Notes under the pieces: generated by a model
The model's input: only the letters and a program-made list of their open reading frames with translations
Told to the model about the DNA's origin: nothing
Database searches by the model: none
Made by a program: the position numbers and the translations under genes
Part shown: positions 17,210 through 26,274 of the stretch, one piece after another
Layout of the letters: the number at the start of each line of letters is the position of its first letter
Numbering within the stretch: position 1 is the first letter of the stretch
NCBI RefSeq assembly: GCF_026725475.1
Contig: NZ_CP109965.1
Coordinates: 372,001-436,000 of the forward strand
From: Catenovulum adriaticum
Lineage (GTDB): Bacteria > Pseudomonadota > Gammaproteobacteria > Enterobacterales > Alteromonadaceae
DNA length: 64,000 bases
Direction of reading: 5' to 3'

Positions 17210-18694
17210 ATGGATAATAAAATTTCACCAACTGCAATAAAAAAACGCTTAGTCATACTGGGGGGCGGTACCGCAGGTTGGATGGCTGCCAACCTATTTG
17301 CAAAAGAGTTGTCAGAATTTTTTGATATTTATGTCGTTGAGTCGCCCGAGATTGGAATTGTTGGTGTTGGTGAGGGGTCAACGCCAACACTAAAACGGTT
17401 TTTTGAGATGCTGAACATCGCTGAATTTGAGTGGATGGCAAAGTGTAATGCAACTTATAAAACAAATATCCGTTTTACTGGCTGGAGTCCGCAATCTGGC
17501 GTCAGTAATTACAGCCATCCTTTCACGACCCAGGTTGACGTTTTTACTAAAAAAGCATTTCAAGTAAATTGTTTAACCCGCCGATTAGGCTTGAATGTGA
17601 ATACTAAGCCTGAAGATTTTTTCTTAAATGGGGTTTTGGCGAAGCAAAATAAACAACCAGTTTCGCCAGAGCACTTTCCATTCAAAATAGAATATGGTTA
17701 TCATTTTGATTCTTATTTGCTGGGACAATTTTTAAAAGAACATGCGATTAAACTGGGAGTGACTCATTTACAGCAAAAAGTGATTGATGTTGAGCAAACA
17801 GTAAGTGGTGATATCGCAGCGTTATTACCCGAACAGGGTAGTAAAATTATAGGGGGCTTTTTTGTTGATTGTACCGGGTTTGCTAGTCTCCTGATGCAAA
17901 AAACACTCAATGTCGGGTTTAAATCTTTTAAAGATAATTTATTTAACGACTCGGCTGTTGTTGTACCCAGTACCATGGATGATAAGGCCTTGGTAGAAAC
18001 TCAATCTATCGCACTTTCAAATGGTTGGGCCTGGAAAATCCCACTAACAAACCGCTACGGCAATGGGTACGTTTATAGCTCTGATTTTATATCAGCAGAA
18101 CAAGCGCAAGCTGAATTGTTAAATTTAGTTGGCGAATCAGCCAACCAAGACAAAATTAAACATTTAAAAATGCGAGTGGGTCAACTGGAGGCGCATTGGA
18201 AAAATAACTGTATTGCACTGGGGTTATCTCAAGGGTTTATTGAGCCATTAGAAGCCACCGCGCTTCATTTAGTTCAGGTTTCTATTGAGTTGTTTATTCA
18301 GCACTACAAAGAAAGCGAGTCTACTCAACATCAGCAAAACTATAATACAAAAATTAAAGACCGATTTGAGCGTGTCAGAGATTATATTGTTGCTCATTAT
18401 AAATTAAATACTCGAATAGATAGTGAGTATTGGCGAGCCAATCAAGCTAATATGGTTTTGTCAGAGTCGTTGCGACACATTTTAGATGTTTGGTTTAGGC
18501 GTGGCGATATTGAAAAAGAAATTGAACGGCAACAATTGCAAACTCACTTTAATGCACAATCTTGGCATTGTTTGTTAAGTGGTTATGGCGCTTACCCTCC
18601 GCTTGCCAAAAAACAACCCGCCTTAGGTAAAGGGGATTTATATCTGGAAGAAAATATAAAGTCTTTTTTAGACCGTTGTGCATTAAATTTTTAA
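17210..18694 (+). CDS. Tryptophan-halogenase-like flavoprotein (second of two)
   Basis: Protein of 494 residues, homologous to but clearly diverged from the preceding gene. FAD motif GGGTAGWM (18-25), GVGEGSTPT (52-60), a lysine at 84 aligned with the catalytic lysine, and WxWxIP (GWAWKIPL, about residues 268-275). It starts six bases after the previous stop, so the two are co-translated. A diverged tandem pair may act on different substrates or as a complex; this is inference. Confidence 0.82.
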   Translation: MDNKISPTAIKKRLVILGGGTAGWMAANLFAKELSEFFDIYVVESPEIGIVGVGEGSTPTLKRFFEMLNIAEFEWMAKCNATYKTNIRFTGWSPQSGVSNYSHPFTTQVDVFTKKAFQVNCLTRRLGLNVNTKPEDFFLNGVLAKQNKQPVSPEHFPFKIEYGYHFDSYLLGQFLKEHAIKLGVTHLQQKVIDVEQTVSGDIAALLPEQGSKIIGGFFVDCTGFASLLMQKTLNVGFKSFKDNLFNDSAVVVPSTMDDKALVETQSIALSNGWAWKIPLTNRYGNGYVYSSDFISAEQAQAELLNLVGESANQDKIKHLKMRVGQLEAHWKNNCIALGLSQGFIEPLEATALHLVQVSIELFIQHYKESESTQHQQNYNTKIKDRFERVRDYIVAHYKLNTRIDSEYWRANQANMVLSESLRHILDVWFRRGDIEKEIERQQLQTHFNAQSWHCLLSGYGAYPPLAKKQPALGKGDLYLEENIKSFLDRCALNF

Positions 18695-19050
18695 ATAGTG
18701 AGAATGAATCAATTCAGTTTGACCGGAGGCAAAACAGGATTGATTCGGTATTGGGACGAGCCAATTATGATATTCCTGGTTTAACCAGTATTCAACCGCT
18801 TGAACTATTTTGGCAAAAACCTTGTGTGGTCGACTCTGAATTTTTTGAAGTTTATAAAGAGGCGTTAAAAGCGCACACGCAAATTAATGGCAGTTTTTAT
18901 CGCAATATAGATTTAACTTGTACCCAAGTAATCGAATATTTACAATTAAATCAGGTTAAAGTTGAAAATGTGTATCAAGCTCCAACTCAAGTTGACGTTA
19001 TAGAAAAGCCAGCTGTCATTGAACAAGCCCCATTAAGAGCTGTTAATTAA
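18676..19050 (+). CDS. Hypothetical protein closing the receptor/flavoprotein cluster
   Basis: Open frame of up to 124 residues overlapping the previous gene by 19 bases if it starts at the TTG at 18676. There is no ATG or GTG in the early frame; a GGAGG at about 18724 precedes an in-frame ATT at a normal distance, so the true start is uncertain. The sequence (DIPGLTSIQPLELFWQKPCVV, then a long helix with FFEVYKEALKAHT) is not recognised. Composition and codon use look coding. Its position suggests it works with the flavoproteins, but no function can be assigned. Confidence 0.55.
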   Translation: MCIKFLNSENESIQFDRRQNRIDSVLGRANYDIPGLTSIQPLELFWQKPCVVDSEFFEVYKEALKAHTQINGSFYRNIDLTCTQVIEYLQLNQVKVENVYQAPTQVDVIEKPAVIEQAPLRAVN

Positions 19051-19079
19051 GTTAATTTAACGGCCCGTTAAATTAACTT
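19049..19079. repeat. 31-base perfect palindrome at the cluster end
   Basis: Two 15-base arms (AAGTTAATTTAACGG and its complement) flank one central C. It begins within the stop codon of the preceding gene. It has A rather than T after it, so it is not a typical terminator on the plus strand; a second small hairpin (CAGCTT / AAGCTG) follows at 19086. Confidence 0.8.
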
Positions 19080-19259
19080 AAAAAAGCAGCTTGTTTTAAG
19101 CTGTATTTTATCGATTGAATGGTTACAATGCTTATTCTTAGCTCGAACAGGCGCTATTAATCAATATGTTAGTTAAGGCTGCATCGCTTCTTATTATTAA
19201 CATAAAAAAGTTAGCCTAATTCTATCGCTCTAACTCTTATATTTTAGGCCACATAAACT

Positions 19260-19643
19260 ATGTCTGAACAACTAACCAGTCAACAAATCGAATTTGCGTT
19301 TTACCGTGAAGTTGCGGAAAATAAAATGCTTTATACCATTATTGATGATAAAGGTATTCCAACACCCACAAATAGTGAAGGCGAGTTGGTGATGCCTTTT
19401 TGGTCTAACCAACAAAATGCACTTAATTTTATTGAGCAAAGCTCTGGCTTTAATGGGTTTAAAGTATTTGAAGTAGACTGGGAAACTTTTAGTGAAAAAT
19501 GGATTCCTGGCATTGCAAAAGATGATTTAATGGTAGGGTTAAATTGGCAACAGGCAGAAGCTGAAAACTGTGTTAGTGAAGTTGAACTGCTTCTGCAAGG
19601 TGTGGTTCAGTGTTTAAAATCTCAGCCTATTAAACGAAAATAA
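19260..19643 (+). CDS. DUF2750 family protein
   Basis: Protein of 127 residues. The order of motifs, ENKMLYTIIDDKG, MPFWSN, FKVFEVDWETFSEKWIPGI, GLNW, fits the DUF2750 family of small cytoplasmic proteins found across proteobacteria. The function is unknown. It stands alone, convergent with tusA. Confidence 0.7.
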   Translation: MSEQLTSQQIEFAFYREVAENKMLYTIIDDKGIPTPTNSEGELVMPFWSNQQNALNFIEQSSGFNGFKVFEVDWETFSEKWIPGIAKDDLMVGLNWQQAEAENCVSEVELLLQGVVQCLKSQPIKRK

Positions 19644-19668
19644 ACTTTTAATACATGTGCAAGTCAAC

Positions 19669-19914
19669 TTAAACAGTCCCTTTTTTAATGAGAAATAAGT
19701 AGGGCTTTTCGTTGGTTTGCATCGCCACTAACGTGTGATCCATAAACCGACAAAAACTGGGTATATCTCGTGTGGTTGATGGATCATCTGCTTTAATTAA
19801 TAACGTTTCACCAGTGGGCATTTTCCGTACTGCTTGTCTTAGCATCATCACGGGTTCAGGGCATAATAAGCCTAGCGCATTTAACTGGTGATCGGCTTGT
19901 TCAAATGGGTTCAT
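19669..19914 (-). CDS. tusA: Sulfur carrier protein TusA
   Basis: Protein of 81 residues, family length. The active cysteine is Cys18 in LGLLCPEPVMMLR, and the C-terminal region has RDIPSFCRFMDHTL. TusA takes persulfide sulfur from IscS and passes it to TusBCD for 2-thiolation of tRNA wobble uridine. Single gene here. Confidence 0.95.
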   Translation of the reverse strand: MNPFEQADHQLNALGLLCPEPVMMLRQAVRKMPTGETLLIKADDPSTTRDIPSFCRFMDHTLVAMQTNEKPYLFLIKKGTV

Positions 19915-20005
19915 TACGCTTATTTCTGGATTTCTAAAATGAGTTGCTTAGTTTAATCACCCTTGCCGTGATATCCAAGTCAAATGCGCTTAAATTGAGG
20001 TTTTA

Positions 20006-21229
20006 ATGAAAAAATTATTAGTAATAGGTTATGTATGGCCTGAACCTAATTCATCAGCAGCTGGTCGCTACATGCTAAATTTACTCCATTTTTTTATTAA
20101 ATTAGATTATAAAATTATTTTTGCGAGTCCCGCAGCAGAAAGTGATCACAGATACCCCTTTGAGCAGTTGGGCATTGATAAAGCGGAGATAAAACTTAAC
20201 TCAAGTTGCTTTGATGATTTTATTACAAAGCTTAAACCGGATGTGGTGTTATTTGATCGCTTTATGATGGAAGAGCAGTTTGGCTGGCGAGTGGCTAAGC
20301 ATTGCCCTAAAGCTATCCGAATGCTCGACCTGGAAGATTTACAGTCTCTTAGAAAAGCCCGTAAAACCGCGCTTAAACAGCAACGAGAAGCAGATTTTAG
20401 TGATTTTCAATCTGACATAGGTTTGCGCGAAATCGCGGCCATATGGCGTGTTGACTTAGCTTTTGTTATTTCACGTTACGAAATGTCACTGCTGATTAAT
20501 GAGTTCAACCTGCCTGAGCAAAAACTGTTTTATTTACCTTTTACCTTGGAGAAAGTGCCAGCCTTATCTGCGTTAGTCTCTTTTGAGCAAAAGCAAGATT
20601 TTATTTGTATTGGTAATTTTCGGCATGAGCCAAATTGGGATGCGGTGTTATATCTAAAAGAGCATATCTGGCCTAAAATTCGTGCCCAATTAAAAACGGC
20701 TCAGTTACATATCTATGGTGCTTATCCACCTAAAAAAGCAACCCAATTACATAATGAAAAACAGGGTTTTTTGGTAAAAGGCTGGGCAGAAGATGCGATG
20801 AAAGTTATGCAACAAGCCAAAATTTGTTTAGCGCCACTTAGGTTTGGTGCCGGTTTAAAAGGTAAACTCTTTGAGGCAATGTTAGCTGGTACGCCTAGTG
20901 TAACAACCTCAATAGGGGCTGAAGCTATGTCAGCTGAGTTGCCTTGGCCAGGCGCAATTTATGATGATGTTGACAAGTTTGCAAATGCTGCGGTCCAATT
21001 ATATCAAGACGAAACTCAATTTCGAGCGTGCCAAGCACAAGGGTTAGACATTTTAGCGACTGAGTACTTAAGCCAAGCTTACTTTAGTCAGTTTGAAGCT
21101 AAATTAGAGCACTTAGCTGAACAGTTAACGCAACACAGAGCTAATAACTTTATTGGGAATATGCTAATGCACCATTCAATGAAAAGTACACAATATATGG
21201 CTCAGTGGATTGAAGCAAAAAATAAATAA
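20006..21229 (+). CDS. Glycosyltransferase, GT-B fold (GT4-like)
   Basis: Protein of 407 residues. The N-terminal half begins KKLLVIGYVWPEPNSSAAG, with a glycine-rich donor-side loop. The C-terminal half has the GT4-type segment PLRFGAGLKGKLFEAMLAGTPSVTTSIGAEAM (about 285-315), which holds the EX7E-like region contacting the sugar nucleotide. Donor and acceptor are unknown. It is a lone gene, without other polysaccharide genes around, flanked by tusA and a VOC protein. It is cytoplasmic or peripheral at the inner membrane by family. Confidence 0.75.
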   Translation: MKKLLVIGYVWPEPNSSAAGRYMLNLLHFFIKLDYKIIFASPAAESDHRYPFEQLGIDKAEIKLNSSCFDDFITKLKPDVVLFDRFMMEEQFGWRVAKHCPKAIRMLDLEDLQSLRKARKTALKQQREADFSDFQSDIGLREIAAIWRVDLAFVISRYEMSLLINEFNLPEQKLFYLPFTLEKVPALSALVSFEQKQDFICIGNFRHEPNWDAVLYLKEHIWPKIRAQLKTAQLHIYGAYPPKKATQLHNEKQGFLVKGWAEDAMKVMQQAKICLAPLRFGAGLKGKLFEAMLAGTPSVTTSIGAEAMSAELPWPGAIYDDVDKFANAAVQLYQDETQFRACQAQGLDILATEYLSQAYFSQFEAKLEHLAEQLTQHRANNFIGNMLMHHSMKSTQYMAQWIEAKNK

Positions 21230-21261
21230 CTTAATTTTAGTTTGATGCAACTAATGAATGC

Positions 21262-21624
21262 TTAAGCGTCTTTTAAAAAAGCTCTTAGCTGAATTTGATT
21301 GCCATCTGAATCGCAAATATTTGCAACTGAAAACAAAGGATTTGACCAAACCCCTTCCAATGATTGACCACCCAAGGCTTCAGCTTTTCTCTGAATCTCT
21401 TCGAGATTATCCTCAGTTAGAAATAACTTAACCGAATTAAGGTTATTTTCGGGTATGGTAAACGGTGGTACATGAATGACAATATTTAAACTACCTTGCC
21501 CTAAACTAATTAAGTCTTTGGTTTCTAATATAATTTTCATTGAAAAGAGTTCAATATAAAAACTAGCAAGAGATTTTATATTATTTGAGTATATTAAAAT
21601 GCCATGCTTGGCTGGCCCGTTCAT
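21262..21624 (-). CDS. VOC superfamily (glyoxalase/bleomycin-resistance fold) protein
   Basis: Protein of 120 residues with one to two beta-alpha-beta-beta-beta repeats: ILIYSNNIKSLASFYIELF at the start and the end motif NICDSDGNQIQLRAF, where the E/Q ligand position of metal-dependent members is a glutamine. The substrate is unknown. It converges on the glycosyltransferase gene and is upstream of nothing obvious; panC follows on the same strand after about 50 bases. Confidence 0.7.
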   Translation of the reverse strand: MNGPAKHGILIYSNNIKSLASFYIELFSMKIILETKDLISLGQGSLNIVIHVPPFTIPENNLNSVKLFLTEDNLEEIQRKAEALGGQSLEGVWSNPLFSVANICDSDGNQIQLRAFLKDA

Positions 21625-21675
21625 TTTGTCTCCGTGTACAGTGAGTGCTTTTTAGTTAATTAATTTAAATTCAGG

Positions 21676-22527
21676 TTAATTAAGCTCAACTTGAATATTA
21701 TCAATTAACCGAGTTTTCCCCAAGTAGGCTGCAGCGATGATAACGAAGGCTCTGGTATGCTGAGTGGCAGCTTGTAAGGTATCTCGGTTTAGCACCCGTA
21801 AATAATCAGGCATTAATCCAGCCGCTTTTACTTTTTGTTGAGCCTGTTCACTGAGTTGCTCAAAGTTTTTATTACCTTGTTCAAGCTCGGTTTTCAACTG
21901 AGTCAAGGTTTGATATATCACAGCAGCTTGTTGTTTTTCTTTAGCTGATAAATAGCCATTTCGACTACTTTTAGCTAGCCCTGACTTTTCTCTAACGGTT
22001 GGTACACCTATCACTGTTACGGGAATAGATAAGTCTTCAACCATGATTTTAATCAGCGCGAGTTGTTGAAAGTCTTTTTCACCAAAACAGGCAACATCTG
22101 GCTGCACTAAATTAAAAAGCTTATTAACAATAGTTGTCACCCCTTGGAAATGTCCGGGGCGAGAATCTCCACAATATAAATTAGATAGCTCTGGTACTTC
22201 AACCCAGGTTTGCTTAGCCAGCCCTTTTGGATAAATGATATCTGGTGTTGGGGTAAACAATAAATCTACGTCAAGCGCTTGTAAAGCTTGGCTATCGTCA
22301 GTTAAGGTCCTGGGGTAGGCATCTAAATCTTCGTTTTGGCCAAATTGCATTGGATTTACAAAAATACTCACCACAATTTTATCGGCTTGTGCTTTAGCGG
22401 CTTCTACTAAGCTCAAATGACCTTGATGTAAATTGCCCATGGTTGGCACAAATCCAATGGTTAAACCTTGTTTTTTCCAATCTGAAATTTGTGCTCTAAG
22501 TGCAGTAATTTGGTTAATAGTTTGCAT
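21676..22527 (-). CDS. panC: Pantothenate synthetase
   Basis: Protein of 283 residues, usual length. The HIGH-like ATP motif is PTMGNLHQGHLSLV (about 28-41), and KSGLAKSSRNGYLS carries the KMSKS-like lysines. It joins pantoate and beta-alanine with ATP. It lies 25 bases downstream of folK; in E. coli panB sits between them, and here it does not. The beta-alanine could come from PanP, also encoded in this window. Confidence 0.97.
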   Translation of the reverse strand: MQTINQITALRAQISDWKKQGLTIGFVPTMGNLHQGHLSLVEAAKAQADKIVVSIFVNPMQFGQNEDLDAYPRTLTDDSQALQALDVDLLFTPTPDIIYPKGLAKQTWVEVPELSNLYCGDSRPGHFQGVTTIVNKLFNLVQPDVACFGEKDFQQLALIKIMVEDLSIPVTVIGVPTVREKSGLAKSSRNGYLSAKEKQQAAVIYQTLTQLKTELEQGNKNFEQLSEQAQQKVKAAGLMPDYLRVLNRDTLQAATQHTRAFVIIAAAYLGKTRLIDNIQVELN

Positions 22528-22552
22528 AGTTAATAGTTTACATAAAAGTAAG

Positions 22553-23074
22553 TTACTGATGGCTAAGTATGGGTTGATTATATTTGGCAGTGGCAGTGAG
22601 CAAAGTTAAACCATTTTTTGGGACTTGGTTTAACAATTGGCTTAACTCCATACCGCAAGGAAGTGTTAATTCAGGCGCTAACTCAGCAAGCGGATACAAT
22701 ACAAATTCACGGGTTTTCATGCCGTAATGTGGTACGGTTAATCGCTCATTTTGAATTTGCTGTTGGCCAAATAAAATAATATCTAAGTCAAGGGTTCTGG
22801 CGCCCCAGCGTTCAGCTTTACGTTCGCGGCCGTGATCTTGCTCTATTTGCTGTAATGCATCTAGCAATTCAAGTGCGCTAGCAGACCAATTTAATTGTAC
22901 TACGGCGTTTACATAGTCTGGTTGATCTTGTGGACCCATAGGTTTACTACCGTATAACGACGAGACCGAAATATCTGCCGCACTAGGTAGTGCTTGCAAC
23001 GCTAAAGTAGCTTGTTTTATTTGAGCTAATGGGTTTGCTAAATTACTACCTAAACCTATATAACAAAGAGTCAT
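22553..23074 (-). CDS. folK: 6-hydroxymethyl-7,8-dihydropterin pyrophosphokinase
   Basis: Protein of 173 residues. Diagnostic are YIGLGSNLANP at the N-terminus and RWGARTLDLDIILFG in the middle, whose aspartates bind magnesium. It pyrophosphorylates the pterin in folate synthesis. Its ATG overlaps the pcnB stop by four bases, so the two are translationally coupled. Confidence 0.97.
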   Translation of the reverse strand: MTLCYIGLGSNLANPLAQIKQATLALQALPSAADISVSSLYGSKPMGPQDQPDYVNAVVQLNWSASALELLDALQQIEQDHGRERKAERWGARTLDLDIILFGQQQIQNERLTVPHYGMKTREFVLYPLAELAPELTLPCGMELSQLLNQVPKNGLTLLTATAKYNQPILSHQ

Positions 23075-24393
23075 GATTCTGTCTTTTTAGATCGTCTTGG
23101 TTTACGCTTACGAGAACGTTTTTGCTCGTTTACACCAATCTGGCTCAATAATATTTTTTGTTGAGCTTCATCACTTTGTTGGATTTCTGTCCACCATTGA
23201 CCAATATTAACCAGTTCACCTTGTTCAACCTGAGATCTGAGTAATAAAAAGTCGTAAGCAGCTCTAAATTTGGGGTTTTCTAATAGTTTTAAACAACGTT
23301 TGCCAGCTCGTTTTTCTAAGCGCGCTTGCATAAACCAAATTTCTCTTATCGTACTTGAAAAACGTTTTGGTATGACGACATTGTATTGGCCGCTATCAAG
23401 TACCGCGCTAATCGCTAAAGAGATAGCATCGTGTTCAGGTACGTCTTCGTCTAAATAATGTTGTTTGCCTGCTTCTACTTCATACCAGAGTAGTGCTGCA
23501 AATAAAAAGGCAGGGGTGATTCTTAAGCCTTTATTAATTCGAGCATCTGTATTGGTTAATGCTTGACAAATAAGCTGGTAAGTTTTGCTTTCAGAGTGTT
23601 CAACAGCTTGGGCTAAATTTGGGAATATTTGCTGAAATAACTGGTATTCAACTAGTAATTTAAAGGTATCTAAACCTTGGCCAGATAATAATAGTTTTAA
23701 GCATTCTTCAAATAGACGCGCTTTAGGAATATTTTGTAATAACGGAGCAAGCGATTTAATAGGATCGCGAGTGGGTTCGGTTATTTGCATATTCAGTTTA
23801 ACGGCAAAACGGATAGCTCTGAGCATACGCACCGGATCCTCACGGTAACGAGTTTCAGGATCACCAATTAAATCTAATTGTTTATTTTGAATGGCGTCAA
23901 CGCCACCCCAATAATCATGAATGCTAAAGTCGGCGATATTGTAATAAAGTGCGTTAGCTGAAAAATCTCGTCGCTCAGCATCTTCATTTATGCTGCCGTA
24001 AACGTTATCTCGCAGTAGTTGCCCATGTTCTGATTGTTTGCCGGTTTTTGCATCGTCATCGTGGTGTCCACGTAAAGTTGCCACTTCAATGACATCTCGG
24101 CCAAATACGATATGCGCTAATCTAAACCGTCGGCCAATTAAACGACAGTTATTAAACAGCCCTTTGATTTGCTCAGGTGTTGCATTAGTTGCAATATCAA
24201 AGTCTTTTGGTTGCAAACCTAATAATATATCACGCACACCACCGCCAACTAAATAGGCGTCATATCCGCCATCTTTTAAACGGTATAATACTTTTAGTGC
24301 ATTCTTACTGATATGCTTGCGAGATATATTGTGTTCAGATCGTGGGATGACTCTTAACTGGCTTTTATAATTAGCCGATTGATTTTTGCCCAT
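23071..24393 (-). CDS. pcnB: Poly(A) polymerase I
   Basis: Protein of 440 residues. A nucleotidyltransferase head has LVGGGVRDILLG and DFDIATNA (metal-binding aspartates), followed by the GRRFRLAHIVF and EDAERRDFSANAL segments and an arginine/lysine-rich C-terminus (KRSRKRKPRRSKK). It adds A tails to RNA 3' ends and so promotes decay. The ATG at 24393 is chosen; a TTG 15 bases upstream is possible and neither has a clear ribosome site. E. coli pcnB also has an unusual weak initiation site, so poor initiation may be meaningful. Confidence 0.95.
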   Translation of the reverse strand: MGKNQSANYKSQLRVIPRSEHNISRKHISKNALKVLYRLKDGGYDAYLVGGGVRDILLGLQPKDFDIATNATPEQIKGLFNNCRLIGRRFRLAHIVFGRDVIEVATLRGHHDDDAKTGKQSEHGQLLRDNVYGSINEDAERRDFSANALYYNIADFSIHDYWGGVDAIQNKQLDLIGDPETRYREDPVRMLRAIRFAVKLNMQITEPTRDPIKSLAPLLQNIPKARLFEECLKLLLSGQGLDTFKLLVEYQLFQQIFPNLAQAVEHSESKTYQLICQALTNTDARINKGLRITPAFLFAALLWYEVEAGKQHYLDEDVPEHDAISLAISAVLDSGQYNVVIPKRFSSTIREIWFMQARLEKRAGKRCLKLLENPKFRAAYDFLLLRSQVEQGELVNIGQWWTEIQQSDEAQQKILLSQIGVNEQKRSRKRKPRRSKKTES

Positions 24394-24539
24394 TATTTTT
24401 TTACACAAACCGATTACGCGACTGATAATAGCTTTGCCCTTTAACTGTTAAAACTGGCGCAATGATATACCAGACAGACAAAAATGAGAATTTTTTAAGC
24501 ATGAATTTAGTCTATAAGCGAAGATTTAATCAATATTCG

Positions 24540-25394
24540 TTAATTTTTGGGGACTTTGTTCAATTGCCAATGGTGGATACCCCAATTTAAAATTTCTTGA
24601 TTTGACTCTAATTTGAGCTCTTTCGGTGGATTTTGGCCTAAACGTGAAAGCACTTCGACTAATAAACTCGCAGAGTTTTTGCTATCTAATGCAGGTGCGC
24701 CGGTTTGTTTGCTTAGCTTACGACCATCTTGACCTAAAATAAGCGGAATATGTGCATAATAAGGCGGACTTATTTTAAGTGCTTGATATAAAGCCAGTTG
24801 CCAAACTGTGGTGTCTATTAAATCCTGGCCTCGAACAATATGAGTGATGCCTTGAAAAATATCGTCCAGTACAACAGCTAGTTGGTAAGCAAACAATCCG
24901 TCTCTGCGTCGAATAATAAAGTCCTCTGCAGATCTTGCAGAATCTATAACAACCTGGTTGTGAATTAAGTCGTGAAATTCGTTAAATGGATTGTTATTAA
25001 CAAAGCGGATTGCACTGTCTTTTGTTGGAATGTTTAGGTGGCGACAGTGGCCATTATATATACCACCTGAGGCTCTAATGTGTTTTCGTGGGCAGCGACA
25101 CGCATAAGCTTGCTGCCTAGTTAACCAGCGTTCAAGTTGCTTTTGGTAATCATCTAAACGGTCGCTTTGAAATAAGACTGGTTGATCAGAAACTAAATTA
25201 AAATCACTTAACTGTTCAATTATAAGTTCATCAGCGCCGGGCATTTCTCTGGGTGGATCTAGGTTTTCCATACGGATAAGCCAAGTGCCTTGATTCGCTT
25301 TGGCGTCTAAATAACTTGCAACGGCAGCTATTAGCGAACCTAAATGTAGAGGACCAGAAGGTGAGGGCGCAAAACGGCCTATATATGGTTTCAT
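24540..25394 (-). CDS. gluQ: Glutamyl-Q tRNA(Asp) synthetase
   Basis: Protein of 284 residues, the short GluRS-like family without an anticodon-binding domain. It begins YIGRFAPSPSGPLHLGSLIAA (HIGH-like HLGS) and has the KLSKQ loop near residue 230. The zinc site is CxC...C (ACRCPRKH and GHCRHL). It glutamylates the queuosine base of tRNA-Asp. The gene follows dksA on the same strand, as in E. coli. Confidence 0.96.
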   Translation of the reverse strand: MKPYIGRFAPSPSGPLHLGSLIAAVASYLDAKANQGTWLIRMENLDPPREMPGADELIIEQLSDFNLVSDQPVLFQSDRLDDYQKQLERWLTRQQAYACRCPRKHIRASGGIYNGHCRHLNIPTKDSAIRFVNNNPFNEFHDLIHNQVVIDSARSAEDFIIRRRDGLFAYQLAVVLDDIFQGITHIVRGQDLIDTTVWQLALYQALKISPPYYAHIPLILGQDGRKLSKQTGAPALDSKNSASLLVEVLSRLGQNPPKELKLESNQEILNWGIHHWQLNKVPKN

Positions 25395-25455
25395 GTAGAA
25401 TGATTAAGACAAGTGAAATTGAACGCCATAAGCGGTTCAATTTAAAAGATAACTA

Positions 25456-25490
25456 AACAAAAAATGACCTTGATTTGGCCCAAGGTCATT
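25456..25490 (-). terminator. Rho-independent terminator after dksA
   Basis: A 9-bp perfect stem AATGACCTT / AAGGTCATT with a ten-base loop; on the minus strand it is followed by TTTTTGTTT. It separates dksA from gluQ. Confidence 0.88.
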
Positions 25491-25507
25491 TATTAATAAA
25501 CGCAGCA

Positions 25508-25960
25508 TTATAATCCTGCGTTTTGTTTCTCTTTAATTTCAGAGAGTGTTTTACAGTCAATACATAAATCTGCAGTTGGTCTCGCTTCTAAGCGACGTAT
25601 GCCTATTTCAACACCGCACTCTTCGCAAAAACCAAAATCGTCATTTTCAATTAACTGTAGCGTTTTTTCGATCTTTTTGATCAATTTACGCTCACGGTCA
25701 CGAGTTCTTAATTCTAAACTAAATTCCTCTTCCTGCGACGCACGGTCAACCGGATCCGGAAAATTAGCAGCTTCATCTTGCATATGGTGCATGGTTTTAT
25801 CAACCTCTGCACGTAATTGGCTTCGCCATGTGGTCAGTATTTTTTTGAAATGCTCTAATTGCTGTTCATTCATATACTCCTCACCAGCCAATGGTTGGTA
25901 AGGTTGTAGACCTGCCTGAGCTATTATGCCAGTTGCTTTATTTTTTGTGCCAGCGGGCAT
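25508..25960 (-). CDS. dksA: RNA polymerase-binding transcription factor DksA
   Basis: Protein of 150 residues (E. coli 151). The coiled-coil tip has Asp69, Asp72 and Ala74 in DPVDRA, and the zinc finger has CEECG...CIDC. DksA inserts into the secondary channel of RNA polymerase and acts with ppGpp on ribosomal and stress promoters. The ATG at 25960 is used because AGGAGA lies about six bases upstream and the N-terminus then matches the family; a longer frame exists upstream. Confidence 0.97.
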   Translation of the reverse strand: MPAGTKNKATGIIAQAGLQPYQPLAGEEYMNEQQLEHFKKILTTWRSQLRAEVDKTMHHMQDEAANFPDPVDRASQEEEFSLELRTRDRERKLIKKIEKTLQLIENDDFGFCEECGVEIGIRRLEARPTADLCIDCKTLSEIKEKQNAGL

Positions 25961-26274
25961 CTCACTTCTCCTAATCAATCGCCAGCTTATTGCTAGACGG
26001 CTATCTATATCAAAAAGAATCTGAGTAAGCAATCTAAAAAATTAACGATTATTAATTTATAGCTTCAAATCGTTGATAATGCACTCAAACCATTCATTAA
26101 TAGCAGAAATTTTAAACAACTTGGTCAATAAACGTAAATTCTAGACAAATAGGTAAACTAAAACACTTTTGTTACTTGGTATGTTGATTTACCCATTATC
26201 TAAAGTTTAAGTTAAATGAATTCTGCGATGTGAGCCTTATATTGGGATTAACTTTTATTTTTAAATAGGTAAAA

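Noticed and set aside
12797..19050. Halogenated natural-product gene cluster
   Set aside because: No biosynthetic, resistance or flavin-reductase genes accompany the flavoproteins; the TonB receptor context fits nutrient uptake better.
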